DNA of 64,000 bases from NCBI RefSeq assembly GCF_009601685.2, contig NZ_CP045701.2, positions 3,720,001 to 3,784,000 on the forward strand, in the 5' to 3' direction. Shown piece by piece: positions 1-8,815 of this stretch. The position numbers were made by a program, and so were the translations under genes. The stretch comes from Pseudomonas brassicacearum. Lineage in GTDB: Bacteria; Pseudomonadota; Gammaproteobacteria; Pseudomonadales; Pseudomonadaceae. Position 1 is the stretch's first letter, and each line of letters begins with the position of its first letter. Below the pieces are notes generated by a model. It did not search any database, had not been told where the DNA came from, and was given only the letters and a program-made list of their open reading frames with translations.

Positions 1-972
1 ACTGCCCCAGATCACCAGGGTCGGTACGTGGCCGGCCTGCACCACTTCGCGCAAGTCCACCTGTTGGCGGCCGTCGGCGAACAGCGTCGCTGACAGTAGC
101 TGCAGCGCCGCGTCCACGCCTTCCAGGCGCTTGTACTTGAGCATGTCGTCGAGCATCTGGCGGTTGACCAGTTCGGCATTGGAGAACAGTTGCACCAGTT
201 GCGGCTTGAGGGCGTTGCGGTTGGCCGCTTCGACAAAACCTTGCAGGTAGCCGCCGTTGATCTGCGCGCCCAACCCGGCGCTGCCGATCAAGGTCAGCGA
301 CCGGACTCGCTGGGGCATCAGGCGTGCGGCGTTCAGCGACACCGCCCCACCCATGGAATGCCCCACCAGATGCGCAGCATTGATGTCCAGGTGATTGAGC
401 AAGGCCAGCACCACGCTGCTCAATTCGTCCAGGTCGCCGCGTTGCAGGGCTTTCGAAGATTCGCCGTGGCCCGGCAGATCCAGGGCAATGACCCGACGCC
501 CGGCCGCCAACGCCTCATGGTTGAACAACCAGTTGTTCAGGTCGCCGCCGAAACCATGCACCAGCACCAGCGGCGTGCCGCCCTCGCCCCGCTCGAAATA
601 GCGGATCACCCGGCCGTCCAACTCGACTTTCTGCGGTTTCGGCCCACTGTCTTCGTCGGCCGCATCGCCGGGCACAAAGGTCGACTGGAACTGTTCGATG
701 ACCGCATCGATCTCGGCATCGCTGGCTTCGCCGTCGACCACGATGCCGAGCAAGGCGCCGACCGCCAGGGTTTCGTCCTGCCGGGCGATCTGGCGGCGCA
801 GGGTTCCGGAAAACGGCGCTTCGACGCTGCTGGAAATCTTGTCCGTCTCGACGTCCATCACTTCATCGCCCTTGGTGATGGCCTGGCCCTCCTCCTTGAG
901 CCAGGCATCGACCCGGCCCTCGGTCATCGACAGGCCCCACTTGGGCATGGTCAGGGTATGAATCTGGCTCAT
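1..972 (-). CDS. acoC: Acetoin dehydrogenase E2 component, dihydrolipoamide acetyltransferase (partial, runs off left edge)
   Basis: E2 core of the acetoin dehydrogenase complex, which transfers the acetyl group from cleaved acetoin to CoA in the cytoplasm. The N-terminus is a lipoyl domain (residues about 1-80) with the lipoylated lysine in ETDKIS (about K45). An alpha/beta-hydrolase domain follows from about residue 125, with an LVHGFGG oxyanion segment and the nucleophile elbow VGHSMGG. This lipoyl-hydrolase fusion is typical of AcoC and differs from the usual E2 catalytic domain. The ATG overlaps the acoB stop by one base (TGATG), so the two are translationally coupled. The 3' end lies outside the window. 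Confidence 0.93.
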   Translation of the reverse strand, partial: MSQIHTLTMPKWGLSMTEGRVDAWLKEEGQAITKGDEVMDVETDKISSSVEAPFSGTLRRQIARQDETLAVGALLGIVVDGEASDAEIDAVIEQFQSTFVPGDAADEDSGPKPQKVELDGRVIRYFERGEGGTPLVLVHGFGGDLNNWLFNHEALAAGRRVIALDLPGHGESSKALQRGDLDELSSVVLALLNHLDINAAHLVGHSMGGAVSLNAARLMPQRVRSLTLIGSAGLGAQINGGYLQGFVEAANRNALKPQLVQLFSNAELVNRQMLDDMLKYKRLEGVDAALQLLSATLFADGRQQVDLREVVQAGHVPTLVIWGS

Positions 973-1988
973 CAGCGCTTGCTCCACTCGATCACGTTGA
1001 GCACGGCTTGTTCGATTTTCGCCGCATCAGGGATGTACAGGTCTTCCAGCGCATCGGAGAACGGCACCGGGGTGTGCGGCGCGGTGACCATCTCGATCGG
1101 CGCCTTGAGCGCGGCAAAGGCTTTTTGTGCCACCAGCGCCGAAATATCGGTGGCCATGGAACAGCGTGGGTTGGCCTCGTCGATCACCACCAAGCGTCCG
1201 GTTTTCTCGACGCTTTCCAGGATGCTGTCCTCGTCCAGCGGGCTGGTGGTGCGCAGGTCGATCACTTCGCAGTCGATGCCCCGCCCGGCCAGGCTGCGCG
1301 CTGCGTCCATCGCGGTGTTGACCATGCGCCCGTACGACACCAGGGTTACGTCCTTGCCATCGCGCAGGAAGTTGGCCTCGCCAAAGGGAATGGTGTAGAG
1401 CTCTTCCGGCACCTCGCCCTGCATGCTGTAGAGCAACTTGTGCTCGCAGAAGATCACCGGGTCGTTGTCGCGGATTGCCTGGATCAACAGGCCCTTGGCG
1501 TCGTAAGGCGACGATGGGCAGACCACTTTCAGCCCCGGGATGTGCGTCCACAAGGACGTGAGCATCTGCGAATGCTGGGCGGCGGCGCGCAGGCCGGCGC
1601 CGACCATGGTGCGGATCACCAACGGCGTGGAGGCCTTGCCGCCGAACATGTAGCGAAACTTCGCCGCCTGGTTGAGGATCTGGTCCAGGCAGCAGCCGGC
1701 AAAGTCGACGAACATCAGTTCGCACACCGGGCGCACGCCGCAGGTGGCGGCCCCGACTGCCGCACCGACGTAACCGATTTCCGACAACGGCGTGTCCAGC
1801 ACGCGGCCGGGGAACTGGTCGTAAAGCCCCTTGGTAACGCCGAGCACGCCGCCCCAGGCGTCGTTTTCACCGGGCGCGCCGGCACCACCGGCCACGTCCT
1901 CACCCATGATGAAGACGCTGGAGTCGCGGCGCATTTCCTGGGCCAGGGCTTCGTTGATTGCCTGCTGATAGCTGATTTTTCTCGCCAT
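972..1988 (-). CDS. acoB: Acetoin dehydrogenase E1 component, beta subunit
   Basis: Beta subunit of the thiamine-pyrophosphate-dependent E1 that oxidatively cleaves acetoin to acetaldehyde and an acetyl group. The 338-residue protein has the usual length. It shows the transketolase pyrimidine-binding half at the N-terminus (QAINEALAQEM, FIMGEDVAGGAGAPG, LSEIGYVGAAVGAA) and the C-terminal transketolase domain (DVTLVSYGRMV, VIDLRTTSPLD, VIDEANPRCSMATDI). The glycine-rich loop after GEDVA separates AcoB from pyruvate dehydrogenase E1 beta. It lies 36 bp after acoA and overlaps acoC by one base. Confidence 0.95.
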   Translation of the reverse strand: MARKISYQQAINEALAQEMRRDSSVFIMGEDVAGGAGAPGENDAWGGVLGVTKGLYDQFPGRVLDTPLSEIGYVGAAVGAATCGVRPVCELMFVDFAGCCLDQILNQAAKFRYMFGGKASTPLVIRTMVGAGLRAAAQHSQMLTSLWTHIPGLKVVCPSSPYDAKGLLIQAIRDNDPVIFCEHKLLYSMQGEVPEELYTIPFGEANFLRDGKDVTLVSYGRMVNTAMDAARSLAGRGIDCEVIDLRTTSPLDEDSILESVEKTGRLVVIDEANPRCSMATDISALVAQKAFAALKAPIEMVTAPHTPVPFSDALEDLYIPDAAKIEQAVLNVIEWSKR

Positions 1989-2024
1989 GATGAAATTCTC
2001 TATTCTTGTTTTTTCGAAGGGCGT

Positions 2025-3002
2025 TCAGGGATAGCTGACGTAGACGTCGGTCAGCAGGTCCGCCGCGCAAGGCTTGGGATCGGACTTGGCCTTGTACACG
2101 GCGTTTTCGATCAGCAGGTCCACTTCCTTGTCGATCTGGTCCAACTGCTCGACGGTGAGCAAGCCGGCCCGGGTGGTGCGCTCGCGGAACTGCATCAGGC
2201 AGTCCTGGTTCTCGCGAAAATGCTTGACCTCGTCGGGCGCCCGATAGGTCTGGGCGTCGCCTTCGAAGTGGCCGTAGTAGCGGGTCAGCTTGACCTCGAT
2301 CAGCGACGGCCCTTCCCCGGCACGGGCGCGTTCGACGGCGGCCCCGGCGGCCTCATGCACGGCAAAGAAATCAAAGCCGTCCACCGTCACCCCGGGCATG
2401 CCGAACCCCGCCGCGCGGTCGGCGATGTGGTCGCAGGCCACCGACCAATTGGAGGCGGTGGCTTCGGCGTAGCCGTTGTTTTCGGCGATGAACAGGCACG
2501 GCAGGTTCCACACCGAGGCCATGTTCATGGCTTCGAACACCGCACCCTCGTTGGAGCCGCCGTCGCCGAAAAACACCACGGCGACGCTGTCGGTGCCCTT
2601 GAGCCGTGCCGCCAGGGCAGCGCCGACCACCAGCGGCGCGCCGGCACCGACGATGCCATTGGCGCCGAGCATGCCCTTCTCGAAGTCGGCAATGTGCATC
2701 GAGCCGCCCTTGCCTTGGCAGACGCCGGTCTTCTTGCCGTAGATCTCGGCCATCATCCCGTAGACGTCCACGCCCTTGGCGATGCAATGGCCGTGACCAC
2801 GGTGGTTGGATGCGATGCAATCGTCATCGCCCAGGTGGGCCATGACGCCGGCGGCCGAGGCTTCTTCGCCGGCATACAGGTGGACGAAACCGGGAATCTC
2901 GCCGGTGGCGAACTCCACGTGCAGGCGCTCTTCGAAGGCGCGGATGGTGCGCATCACCTGGTAGGCGTGCAGCAGTTGATCGTGGGTGAGCGGTGTCGAC
3001 AT
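2025..3002 (-). CDS. acoA: Acetoin dehydrogenase E1 component, alpha subunit
   Basis: Alpha subunit of the acetoin-cleaving E1, pairing with AcoB to bind thiamine pyrophosphate. The 325-residue protein has the E1-alpha landmarks: RTIRAFEERL near the N-terminus, HRGHGHCIAKG, GKGGSMHI, and the GDG...N thiamine-binding motif in FFGDGGSNEGAVFEAMNMA. The frame is open further upstream, but the ATG at 3002 is chosen because it has an AGGAG ribosome site about 8 bases before it and starts the conserved domain directly. It begins right after the acoX stop and is the second gene of the operon. Confidence 0.95.
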   Translation of the reverse strand: MSTPLTHDQLLHAYQVMRTIRAFEERLHVEFATGEIPGFVHLYAGEEASAAGVMAHLGDDDCIASNHRGHGHCIAKGVDVYGMMAEIYGKKTGVCQGKGGSMHIADFEKGMLGANGIVGAGAPLVVGAALAARLKGTDSVAVVFFGDGGSNEGAVFEAMNMASVWNLPCLFIAENNGYAEATASNWSVACDHIADRAAGFGMPGVTVDGFDFFAVHEAAGAAVERARAGEGPSLIEVKLTRYYGHFEGDAQTYRAPDEVKHFRENQDCLMQFRERTTRAGLLTVEQLDQIDKEVDLLIENAVYKAKSDPKPCAADLLTDVYVSYP

Positions 3003-3004
3003 TT

Positions 3005-4078
3005 TTATTCTCCTGGGGTGTCTTCTAGAAGATTCAGAGGGTGCTGCGGGTGTTCGCGGCCGATGGCCAGCAAACGCTGTTGCGCGGCGTAGGCCAGCAC
3101 CGCGTTGACGTCGATGCTCAGCGGGCCGCCGGCATCGAGGGTGACCGTGAGCCGGTCCTGCGCGTTGAATTCGATTTCCCGTTCGCCATCCAGGGCCAGG
3201 GTGCCGCTGGACAGCGACAGGCCGTGGGCGATGCCAGGTTCCAGGGGCCCTGCTGCAAGCACGCCACAGCCCTGCAGCAGGCCCGGCGCGAGCGGCACCA
3301 GCAGCGCTTCGGGCGATCGCGGGTCCAGGCGCATCCAGGCGCCACCCGGTGCCTGGCGTGACACCGGGAACCACAAGCCGCACAGCGCCGACAAGCCGAT
3401 GGACTGCGGTTCGGCGAAGGTCACGAAGACTTCGGCCAGGTCCTGTGCGCGACTGATGGCCCGGGCGCCGACAAACCGCAGCGGCGACACGGCGACGTCC
3501 ACCAGGGCGACTTCGCGCAAGCCACGTCCGGCGTCACAGACCAGCAAGCGCTTGTTGCGACGCAGGCCGATCTGCGCCGGGATCCGGCCACTGGCGTACA
3601 ACCCACCGGCCAGCCCGGCACTGGTGGCCTCGCGCAGTTCGGGAAAGGCGTTGTTGGTGCCGGTGGACAGGGTCAGCAACGGAATGTCCCCCACTTCAGC
3701 GGCCACCGCCTTGTGGGTGCCGTCGCCACCCAGCACGGCGATCAGCGCCACCTCGCGCTCGGCCATCAGACGCGCGGCCCGGCGGGTGTCTTCGACGGTC
3801 TGGCGCAGGGTCAGGTCGAGAAACTCCAGGGCCGGCCAGTGGCTGCTGCGGGCCTGGCGGCTGTGGCTGTTCTTCAGCACGGCGGCGGCCATGCCAATCA
3901 TGTCGGTGGGCATCAACACCTGCTCGATGCCGGTGGCGCCGAAAGCGGCCAGCAAGCGCTGGATCACCGAGACCTTGTCGGTGCTGGAAAACAGCCCGGC
4001 ATTGGCGGTCAGGCGCCGCACGTCACGGCCCGATGCGGGGTTGGCTATGATGCCCACGGTCAATGGCCGGCGACTCAT
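3005..4078 (-). CDS. acoX: AcoX, NAD kinase-like protein of acetoin catabolism
   Basis: First gene of the acetoin operon, 357 residues. It has an ATP-NAD-kinase-type fold: the N-terminal GIIANPASGRD segment and a GGDGT signature (VLGGDGTHKAVAAEV) near residue 117, followed by a second nucleotide-binding stretch (LLTLSTGTNNAFPE). AcoX is a constant member of acetoin clusters, yet its biochemical role is not settled. It may make or modify a nucleotide cofactor. The gene starts about 100 bases downstream of a -24/-12 promoter and ends two bases before the acoA start. Confidence 0.9.
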   Translation of the reverse strand: MSRRPLTVGIIANPASGRDVRRLTANAGLFSSTDKVSVIQRLLAAFGATGIEQVLMPTDMIGMAAAVLKNSHSRQARSSHWPALEFLDLTLRQTVEDTRRAARLMAEREVALIAVLGGDGTHKAVAAEVGDIPLLTLSTGTNNAFPELREATSAGLAGGLYASGRIPAQIGLRRNKRLLVCDAGRGLREVALVDVAVSPLRFVGARAISRAQDLAEVFVTFAEPQSIGLSALCGLWFPVSRQAPGGAWMRLDPRSPEALLVPLAPGLLQGCGVLAAGPLEPGIAHGLSLSSGTLALDGEREIEFNAQDRLTVTLDAGGPLSIDVNAVLAYAAQQRLLAIGREHPQHPLNLLEDTPGE

Positions 4079-4178
4079 GACACCACCGTGGAGGGGGCAG
4101 GCACACGGCCTGGGCAGGAAACCATAGACACCTCGTTGTTATTATTGGATGACCCGTCGAGCGGGCCCCAGAGGTAGA

Positions 4179-4193
4179 GCAAGGGCGGTGCCA
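4179..4193 (-). promoter_or_regulatory. Sigma-54 (-24/-12) promoter for acoXABC
   Basis: On the minus strand the bases read TGGCACCGCCCTTGC, an exact fit to the sigma-54 consensus TGGCAC-N5-TTGC. It lies about 100 bp upstream of acoX and points into the operon. The divergent neighbour encodes a sigma-54 activator with an intact GAFTGA loop, which is the expected partner. Confidence 0.9.
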
Positions 4194-4270
4194 GTTGTGA
4201 AAAAAACCTGCTCAAGGCCCGGGCCAGAGCGGTCCCTATGGGATTTGTGATGAAGCGAAGCGAGCCCCGG

Positions 4271-4330
4271 TGAGACGCCCCATGTCAGCCTGCACGAGGT
4301 TGCGGCGAGACCCTGAGACGTGGCGTCTCA
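4271..4330. promoter_or_regulatory. Probable AcoR upstream activating sites
   Basis: A perfect 7-3-7 palindrome, TGAGACG-TGG-CGTCTCA, occupies 4314-4330. A second TGAGACG half starts at 4271 and forms an imperfect palindrome up to 4287. The two centres are 43 bp apart, about four helical turns, and lie 85-130 bp upstream of the -24/-12 promoter, the usual place for enhancer sites. Assignment to AcoR is inferred from position. Confidence 0.6.
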
Positions 4331-4420
4331 CACCGCCCGTAGAACCCGTCGAGCTTGTCTGCACCCGGCGAACGGCGCTTAATGTGCGCACAACGATAAG
4401 AAGCTGAATCGGAGGCCCCT

Positions 4421-6286
4421 ATGCTTTCCGCTCACTCCCGGGCGCACGTGGATTGCGTCAGTCGCGTGGTGAAAAACGCGAACCAATTGCCACAACTGCC
4501 CGTCCCGGACCTGATCCTCGACTCCTGGCGCCGGTCCATGGAGCAACATCACCTGGATCCCGGTTCGCTGCAGGGCCCGCGCATCCTGTCCCAGGACGTG
4601 CTCAAGCAATGCCGCGAGCGCTCCGAGCTGTTCCTCAATATCGCCAGCGAAGAAGTGGCGCGCCTGCATGGCCGGGTCCGCGATGCCGACTACTGCGTGC
4701 TACTGACCGATGCCCAGGGCCAGACCATCGACTACCGGGTGGAAAGCACGATTCGCAATGACTGTCGCAAGGCCGGGCTGTACCTGGGCACCTGTTGGTC
4801 GGAGGGTGAAGAAGGCACCTGCGGCGTGGCGGCAGTGCTCACGGCCAAGGCCCCGGTGACGGTGCACAAGCGCGACCATTTCCGGGCGGCGTTCATTGGC
4901 CTGACCTGCTCCGCCGCGCCGGTCTTCGACCCCCAGGGTGAATTGCTCGGGGTGCTGGACGTCTCGGCGGTGCGCTCGCCGGATGATCGGCGCTCGCAGC
5001 ACCTGATCCGGCAAATGGTGGTGCAGAGCGCCCGGGAGATCGAACAGGCGTTTTTCATGAGCAGCGCCCAGGGCTACTGGGTACTGCGGGCCCATCGCAA
5101 CGCCGGCTACGTCGACAGCCAGCCGGACTTCCTGTTCGCCTGGGACGACGACGGTTGCCTGCAAGCCTTGAACCCGGCCGCCCGCCAGTACCTGCTGCAA
5201 CATTACGGGCAGTTGCCGCAACACATCGGCCAGGTGTTCGACCAGCAGTTGCTGCACCGTGCCCGGGACGAAAGCCTCTGCTCGCTCGATCACGCCATGC
5301 ACGGGCGCTTGAGCGCGCCACGCCAACGGGCCGGTTCACGTGCGCGGGTGGCGATGACCCCGTTGGAAATCGATCCACGCCTGGCCGACAGTCTGCGCCT
5401 GGCGGTGCGGGTCAAGGATCGCAACCTGCCGGTGCTGATCCAGGGCGAAACCGGCTCCGGCAAGGAAGTGTTCGCCCGTCAGTTGCACCAGGCCAGCCAG
5501 CGCCGTGATCGCCCTTTCGTGGCATTGAACTGCGCCGCGATTCCCGAAAGCCTGATCGAGAGCGAATTGTTCGGCTACGTCGCCGGCGCCTTCACCGGCG
5601 CCTCGGCCAAAGGCATGCAGGGCCTGTTGCAACAGGCCGATGGCGGCACCTTGTTCCTGGATGAAATCGGCGACATGCCGCTGGCCTTGCAGACCCGCCT
5701 GCTGCGCGTCTTGGCCGAGGGTGAAGTGGCGCCGCTGGGCGCGTCCCGGCGCAAGGCCGTGGACATCCAGGTGATCTGCGCCACCCACCGCGACCTGGAG
5801 ACACTGGTGGCCGCCGGCGAGTTTCGCGAGGATTTGTATTTCCGCCTGGGCGGCGCGCGCTTCCAACTGCCACCGTTGCGCGAACGCAGCGACCGACTGG
5901 CGTTGATCAATCGAATTCTGGCCGAGGAGTCGGCGCTGTGCGGGACAACCGTGCAATTGAGCAGCGCAGCCCTGGAATGCCTGCTCGGTTATCACTGGCC
6001 GGGCAATGTCCGCCAACTGCGCCATGTGCTGCGTTATGCGTGCGCGGTGTGCGAAGCCAGTGTGGTCCAGCTCAGTCACCTGCCCGAGTCAATGCACCGC
6101 AAGGACGCCGCCGATCACGGGCCGGAGCCAAGCGCCAGCCCCGAACGCCAGGCACTGCTCGATGCCTTGGTGCGCCACCGCTGGAAACCCACCGCCGCCG
6201 CCCGGGCCCTGGGCATTTCCCGGGCAACCCTGTATCGACGGGTAAACCTGCATGGCATCGAAATGCCTGGCCGCAGCCCGGCCTGA
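4421..6286 (+). CDS. acoR: Sigma-54-dependent activator of acetoin catabolism
   Basis: Enhancer-binding protein of 621 residues that should switch on acoXABC in response to acetoin. Domains in order: an N-terminal sensor with a GAF-like region (about 70-210), a linker, a AAA+ domain (about 300-540) with Walker A GETGSGKE, the sigma-54 contact loop GAFTGA and Walker B LFLDEIGDM, and a C-terminal Fis-type helix-turn-helix (TAAARALGISRATLYRR). The ATG follows a GGAGG ribosome site. It is divergent from acoX, with palindromes and a sigma-54 promoter between them. All ATPase motifs look intact. Confidence 0.94.
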   Translation: MLSAHSRAHVDCVSRVVKNANQLPQLPVPDLILDSWRRSMEQHHLDPGSLQGPRILSQDVLKQCRERSELFLNIASEEVARLHGRVRDADYCVLLTDAQGQTIDYRVESTIRNDCRKAGLYLGTCWSEGEEGTCGVAAVLTAKAPVTVHKRDHFRAAFIGLTCSAAPVFDPQGELLGVLDVSAVRSPDDRRSQHLIRQMVVQSAREIEQAFFMSSAQGYWVLRAHRNAGYVDSQPDFLFAWDDDGCLQALNPAARQYLLQHYGQLPQHIGQVFDQQLLHRARDESLCSLDHAMHGRLSAPRQRAGSRARVAMTPLEIDPRLADSLRLAVRVKDRNLPVLIQGETGSGKEVFARQLHQASQRRDRPFVALNCAAIPESLIESELFGYVAGAFTGASAKGMQGLLQQADGGTLFLDEIGDMPLALQTRLLRVLAEGEVAPLGASRRKAVDIQVICATHRDLETLVAAGEFREDLYFRLGGARFQLPPLRERSDRLALINRILAEESALCGTTVQLSSAALECLLGYHWPGNVRQLRHVLRYACAVCEASVVQLSHLPESMHRKDAADHGPEPSASPERQALLDALVRHRWKPTAAARALGISRATLYRRVNLHGIEMPGRSPA

Positions 6287-6290
6287 AGGC

Positions 6291-6620
6291 CTATCGGCGC
6301 GCCAATTCATGACGGACACATTGTTCGTAGTAAGTCTGCTTGACCGCGACCGGCTTGAGACGCGAGGCGCTGTTGTAGGTCTGCTCGGTAATGCCCAGGG
6401 CGGTCATGCGCATCCAGGGCCGAGGAAACTTGCGCACTTGCAGCCTCTTGCGCGCGCCATACAGGCTTACGCCGGAAAGCTTCGACGCCTGCGCCCCTGC
6501 CGCGATGTCCGAACCCCAGCGGCACACCGACTTCTGGTTTTGCGTCAGCGCCCTGGCCTGGGCCTCAAGCGAGACGGCGAACAAGAGAAACGTCGCCACG
6601 ACCCACATAGAAATACGCAT
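6291..6620 (-). CDS. Small exported protein of unknown function
   Basis: A 109-residue protein whose N-terminus (MRISMWVVATFLLFAVSLEA) is a clear Sec signal peptide with likely cleavage near AQA-RA. The mature part is basic with two cysteines (about residues 33 and 102), which could form one disulfide in the periplasm. The ATG at 6620 is preferred because the open frame further upstream runs through repeat DNA. It is convergent with acoR, whose stop is four bases away. I do not recognise the family and assign no function. Confidence 0.65.
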   Translation of the reverse strand: MRISMWVVATFLLFAVSLEAQARALTQNQKSVCRWGSDIAAGAQASKLSGVSLYGARKRLQVRKFPRPWMRMTALGITEQTYNSASRLKPVAVKQTYYEQCVRHELARR

Positions 6621-6725
6621 AGGTTTGTCGCCCAACTTTCTGAAAAGAAAGAAGTTTGACCTTATGTAAATGAGCAAGGGGCCAGCATTTGCACAAGCCC
6701 TACTCCCTCCGAGTCCGCTGAAGCT

Positions 6726-6802
6726 GCGTAGGAGCCGCGTAGGAGCTGTGCCGGAACTATGCCGGAACTGTGTAGGAGCCGTGTAGGAGCCGTGTAGGAG
6801 CT
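6726..6802. repeat. Tandem array of seven 11-bp units
   Basis: Seven consecutive 11-bp units with consensus GTGTAGGAGCY fill 6726-6802: two GCGTAGGAGC(C/T), two (G/A)TGCCGGAACT, two GTGTAGGAGCC and one GTGTAGGAGCT. The last unit is also the left end of the palindromic repeat that follows, so the array looks like an outward expansion of that terminus. Confidence 0.85.
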
Positions 6803-6905
6803 GTCGAGTGCAACGAGGCTGCGATCTTTCCCCAGACACTTGAATCCCAAGCGAAAGATCAAAAGATCAAAGATCAAAAGATCGCAGGCTTCGCCAGCTC
6901 CTACA
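6793..6905. repeat. Long palindromic intergenic repeat, copy 1 of 6
   Basis: Begins TGTAGGAGCTGTCGAGTGCA and ends with the inverse CAGCTCCTACA. Between them GCGATCTTTCCCC and a run of AAGATCAAAAGATCG form the inner arms. Other copies in this window begin at 12051, 31648, 34484, 40725 and 47859. In this copy the inner AAAGATC motif is iterated. With the tandem array it fills the 317-bp gap between the two flanking minus-strand genes; I see no gene in it. Confidence 0.9.
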
Positions 6906-6937
6906 GGGCCCAGCACAAGCAAGCCCCTCGCCATGAG

Positions 6938-8149
6938 TTATTGGCCCGCCTTCGCCTCCTGCAACAACTGCTGGATCACCTGCTCCTGCTCGCCATAGCG
7001 TCCTTCGCCAAAATGGCTGTAGCGCACCTGCCCCTTGGCATCGATGAAGTAATGAGCGGGCCAGTACTGATTGTTGAAGGCGCGCCAGATCGCATACTGA
7101 TTGTCGATCGCCACCGGGTAGTGGATGTCCAGCTTGCGCACCTGCTCGCGGACGTTGTCGATGATCTTCTCGTAGCCGTACTCCGGGGTGTGGACACCGA
7201 TTACCACCAGCCCGTCCTTTTCATACTTCTTCGCCCAACCGTTCACATAGGGCAAGGTGTGCTGGCAGTTGATGCAGTCGTAGGTCCAGAAGTCCACCAG
7301 CACCACCTTGCCCTTGAGTGACTCGCTGCTCAGCGGGGGTGAGTTCAACCACTGCACCGCGCCGTCCAGCGCAGGCATGGCGCCCTGGGACTGGAGGGCC
7401 GGCATGGAACTGGCGCCGGCTTTGCTCACCACATAGTCGATGGCCTTGGGCACGTTCTCCAGCAGGCTTTTTTCCAGGGTGGCCGATTGTTGGGAGGAAG
7501 TCGCCGCCAACAAGCGGTCATCCGCCCCGGTGCCAATCGCCACGGCCGCCAGCAACACCACCGCTCCCGTTCCCCGGCGCAGCCAGGTGGTGATCGGCAG
7601 CGAGAGTTTCAGGCGCCCGACCAGTCCGCGCCCGGCCAGGATCAGCGTCCCCAGGGACAAGGCGCTGCCCAGGCCGTAGGCGAGCAACAGCAGGCTGGTT
7701 TGTGCACTGGCGCCTTGCAGCATGGCCCCGGTCAGGATCACCCCAAGTATCGGTCCGGCGCACGGTGCCCAGAGCAGCCCGGTGGCGACCCCGATCAGCA
7801 CCGACGCCACAGGCCCGGCCATCCGCCCGGCGCCGGCGTCCAGGCGATTGCCCAGGCTGACCAGTGGCCGCGCCAACCAGGTGCCGACCCGACTGAAGAT
7901 CAGTGACAAGGCAAACACCACCATCACCACCAAGGCGACTTGCCGGCCAACACTGCTGGCACGCAGCACCCACTCGCTGCTGACCACTGCCAGGCTGGAG
8001 ACCAGGGCAAACGTCAGCACCATGCCGCCAAGGGTCAGCAGCACCGAGCCACGGGAGCGATCGGCCCGGGCGAACAGAAACGGCACCACGGGAAGAATAC
8101 AGGGACTGAGGATCGTCAGGATCCCGCCGAGAAAAGCGATCAGAAGCAT
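6938..8149 (-). CDS. dipZ: DipZ-type protein: CcdA-like membrane domain fused to a thioredoxin domain
   Basis: Inner-membrane thiol-redox protein of 403 residues that should carry electrons from the cytoplasm to a periplasmic thioredoxin domain. The N-terminal 240 residues form a CcdA/DsbD-like membrane domain with the paired cysteines in LSPCILPVVP (about 17) and WAPCAGP (about 130). The C-terminal part (about 265-400) is a TlpA/redoxin fold with active site CINC in DFWTYDCINCQHTLPYV. The ATG has a GAGG site just upstream. The next gene upstream on the same strand is a DUF2790 protein, and a two-component system lies beyond it. Confidence 0.88.
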   Translation of the reverse strand: MLLIAFLGGILTILSPCILPVVPFLFARADRSRGSVLLTLGGMVLTFALVSSLAVVSSEWVLRASSVGRQVALVVMVVFALSLIFSRVGTWLARPLVSLGNRLDAGAGRMAGPVASVLIGVATGLLWAPCAGPILGVILTGAMLQGASAQTSLLLLAYGLGSALSLGTLILAGRGLVGRLKLSLPITTWLRRGTGAVVLLAAVAIGTGADDRLLAATSSQQSATLEKSLLENVPKAIDYVVSKAGASSMPALQSQGAMPALDGAVQWLNSPPLSSESLKGKVVLVDFWTYDCINCQHTLPYVNGWAKKYEKDGLVVIGVHTPEYGYEKIIDNVREQVRKLDIHYPVAIDNQYAIWRAFNNQYWPAHYFIDAKGQVRYSHFGEGRYGEQEQVIQQLLQEAKAGQ

Positions 8150-8204
8150 GGCAACACCTCAATGGTAGGTAGATAGACAGAACACACCCAATCGGGCAGC
8201 GCCT

Positions 8205-8296
8205 CTGTGGGAGCAAAGCTTGCTCGCGATGCAGACGCCTCGATTTCTGGCAATCACCGCGTCATCGTTTATCGCGAGCAAGCTTTGCTCCCACAG
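8205..8296. repeat. REPIN (inverted pair of REP sequences)
   Basis: Two inverted REP ends, CTGTGGGAGCAAAGCTTGCT followed by CGCGAT on the left and the exact reverse complement on the right, enclose about 40 bp. It sits between dipZ and the DUF2790 gene. Confidence 0.9.
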
Positions 8297-8328
8297 GTTT
8301 ACTGTCACAAGTTGGCTTCCACGGCGAC

Positions 8329-8592
8329 TCAGTTACCGTCATTGCAGTTATCGGAAAGCTTGCGGTAGTCCAGCGCCTGCTTGTGGCCTGCCGAATCCAG
8401 GTAGGTCATCTGGGCATTCACCACACCGCAGACAGGGTTGGCGTCTTCGCTAAGGGACAGCACCTTCTGGATGTCCAGGTGGGTGCCGTAGGTGTAGTTC
8501 TGTGCCTGCACGGTGCTTTCGGCCCGGGCCGACAGCGTGCAAATGTTCAGTGCAGCGAAAAGGCAGGCGGCGTAGATGGCTTTGCTGTTCAT
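8329..8592 (-). CDS. DUF2790-type small periplasmic protein
   Basis: An 87-residue exported protein. Signal peptide at residues 1-23 ending SARA, then a short mature domain with YTYGTHLDIQKVLSL and CGVVNAQMTYLDSAG, characteristic of the DUF2790 family. That family is common in Pseudomonas and often lies beside two-component systems; some members respond to copper. The ATG at 8592 has a GAGGAA ribosome site. The gene is divergent from the response-regulator gene, so both may share a control region. Family assignment is from recalled sequence pattern. Confidence 0.75.
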   Translation of the reverse strand: MNSKAIYAACLFAALNICTLSARAESTVQAQNYTYGTHLDIQKVLSLSEDANPVCGVVNAQMTYLDSAGHKQALDYRKLSDNCNDGN

Positions 8593-8815
8593 GGCGATTC
8601 CTCGATTCAATGGGTTTATCTGCCGAGGCCTGTCGTGTTGCCTCGATGGACGCCATTGAATGCCGCGCAGGTATCGCGCCTGTATCGAGCCAGGTGGCTT
8701 TTTGCATCGCTGTGTATCCGTCGCGCGCCAGATACACTGCAATACAAACCGCCGCGAGCCGGGCCGGCCGGCGCCTGTAGACTGCTCACAACGAAACGCC
8801 GAGGAGCTGGACACC

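Noticed and set aside
1008..3092. 694-codon plus-strand frame across acoB and acoA
   Set aside because: Antisense shadow of two conserved E1 subunits; histidine- and glutamine-rich translation without motifs.
6793..6905. Candidate CRISPR-like repeat
   Set aside because: The repeats are palindromic and occur singly or as abutting 11-bp units; no regularly spaced unique spacers and no cas genes.
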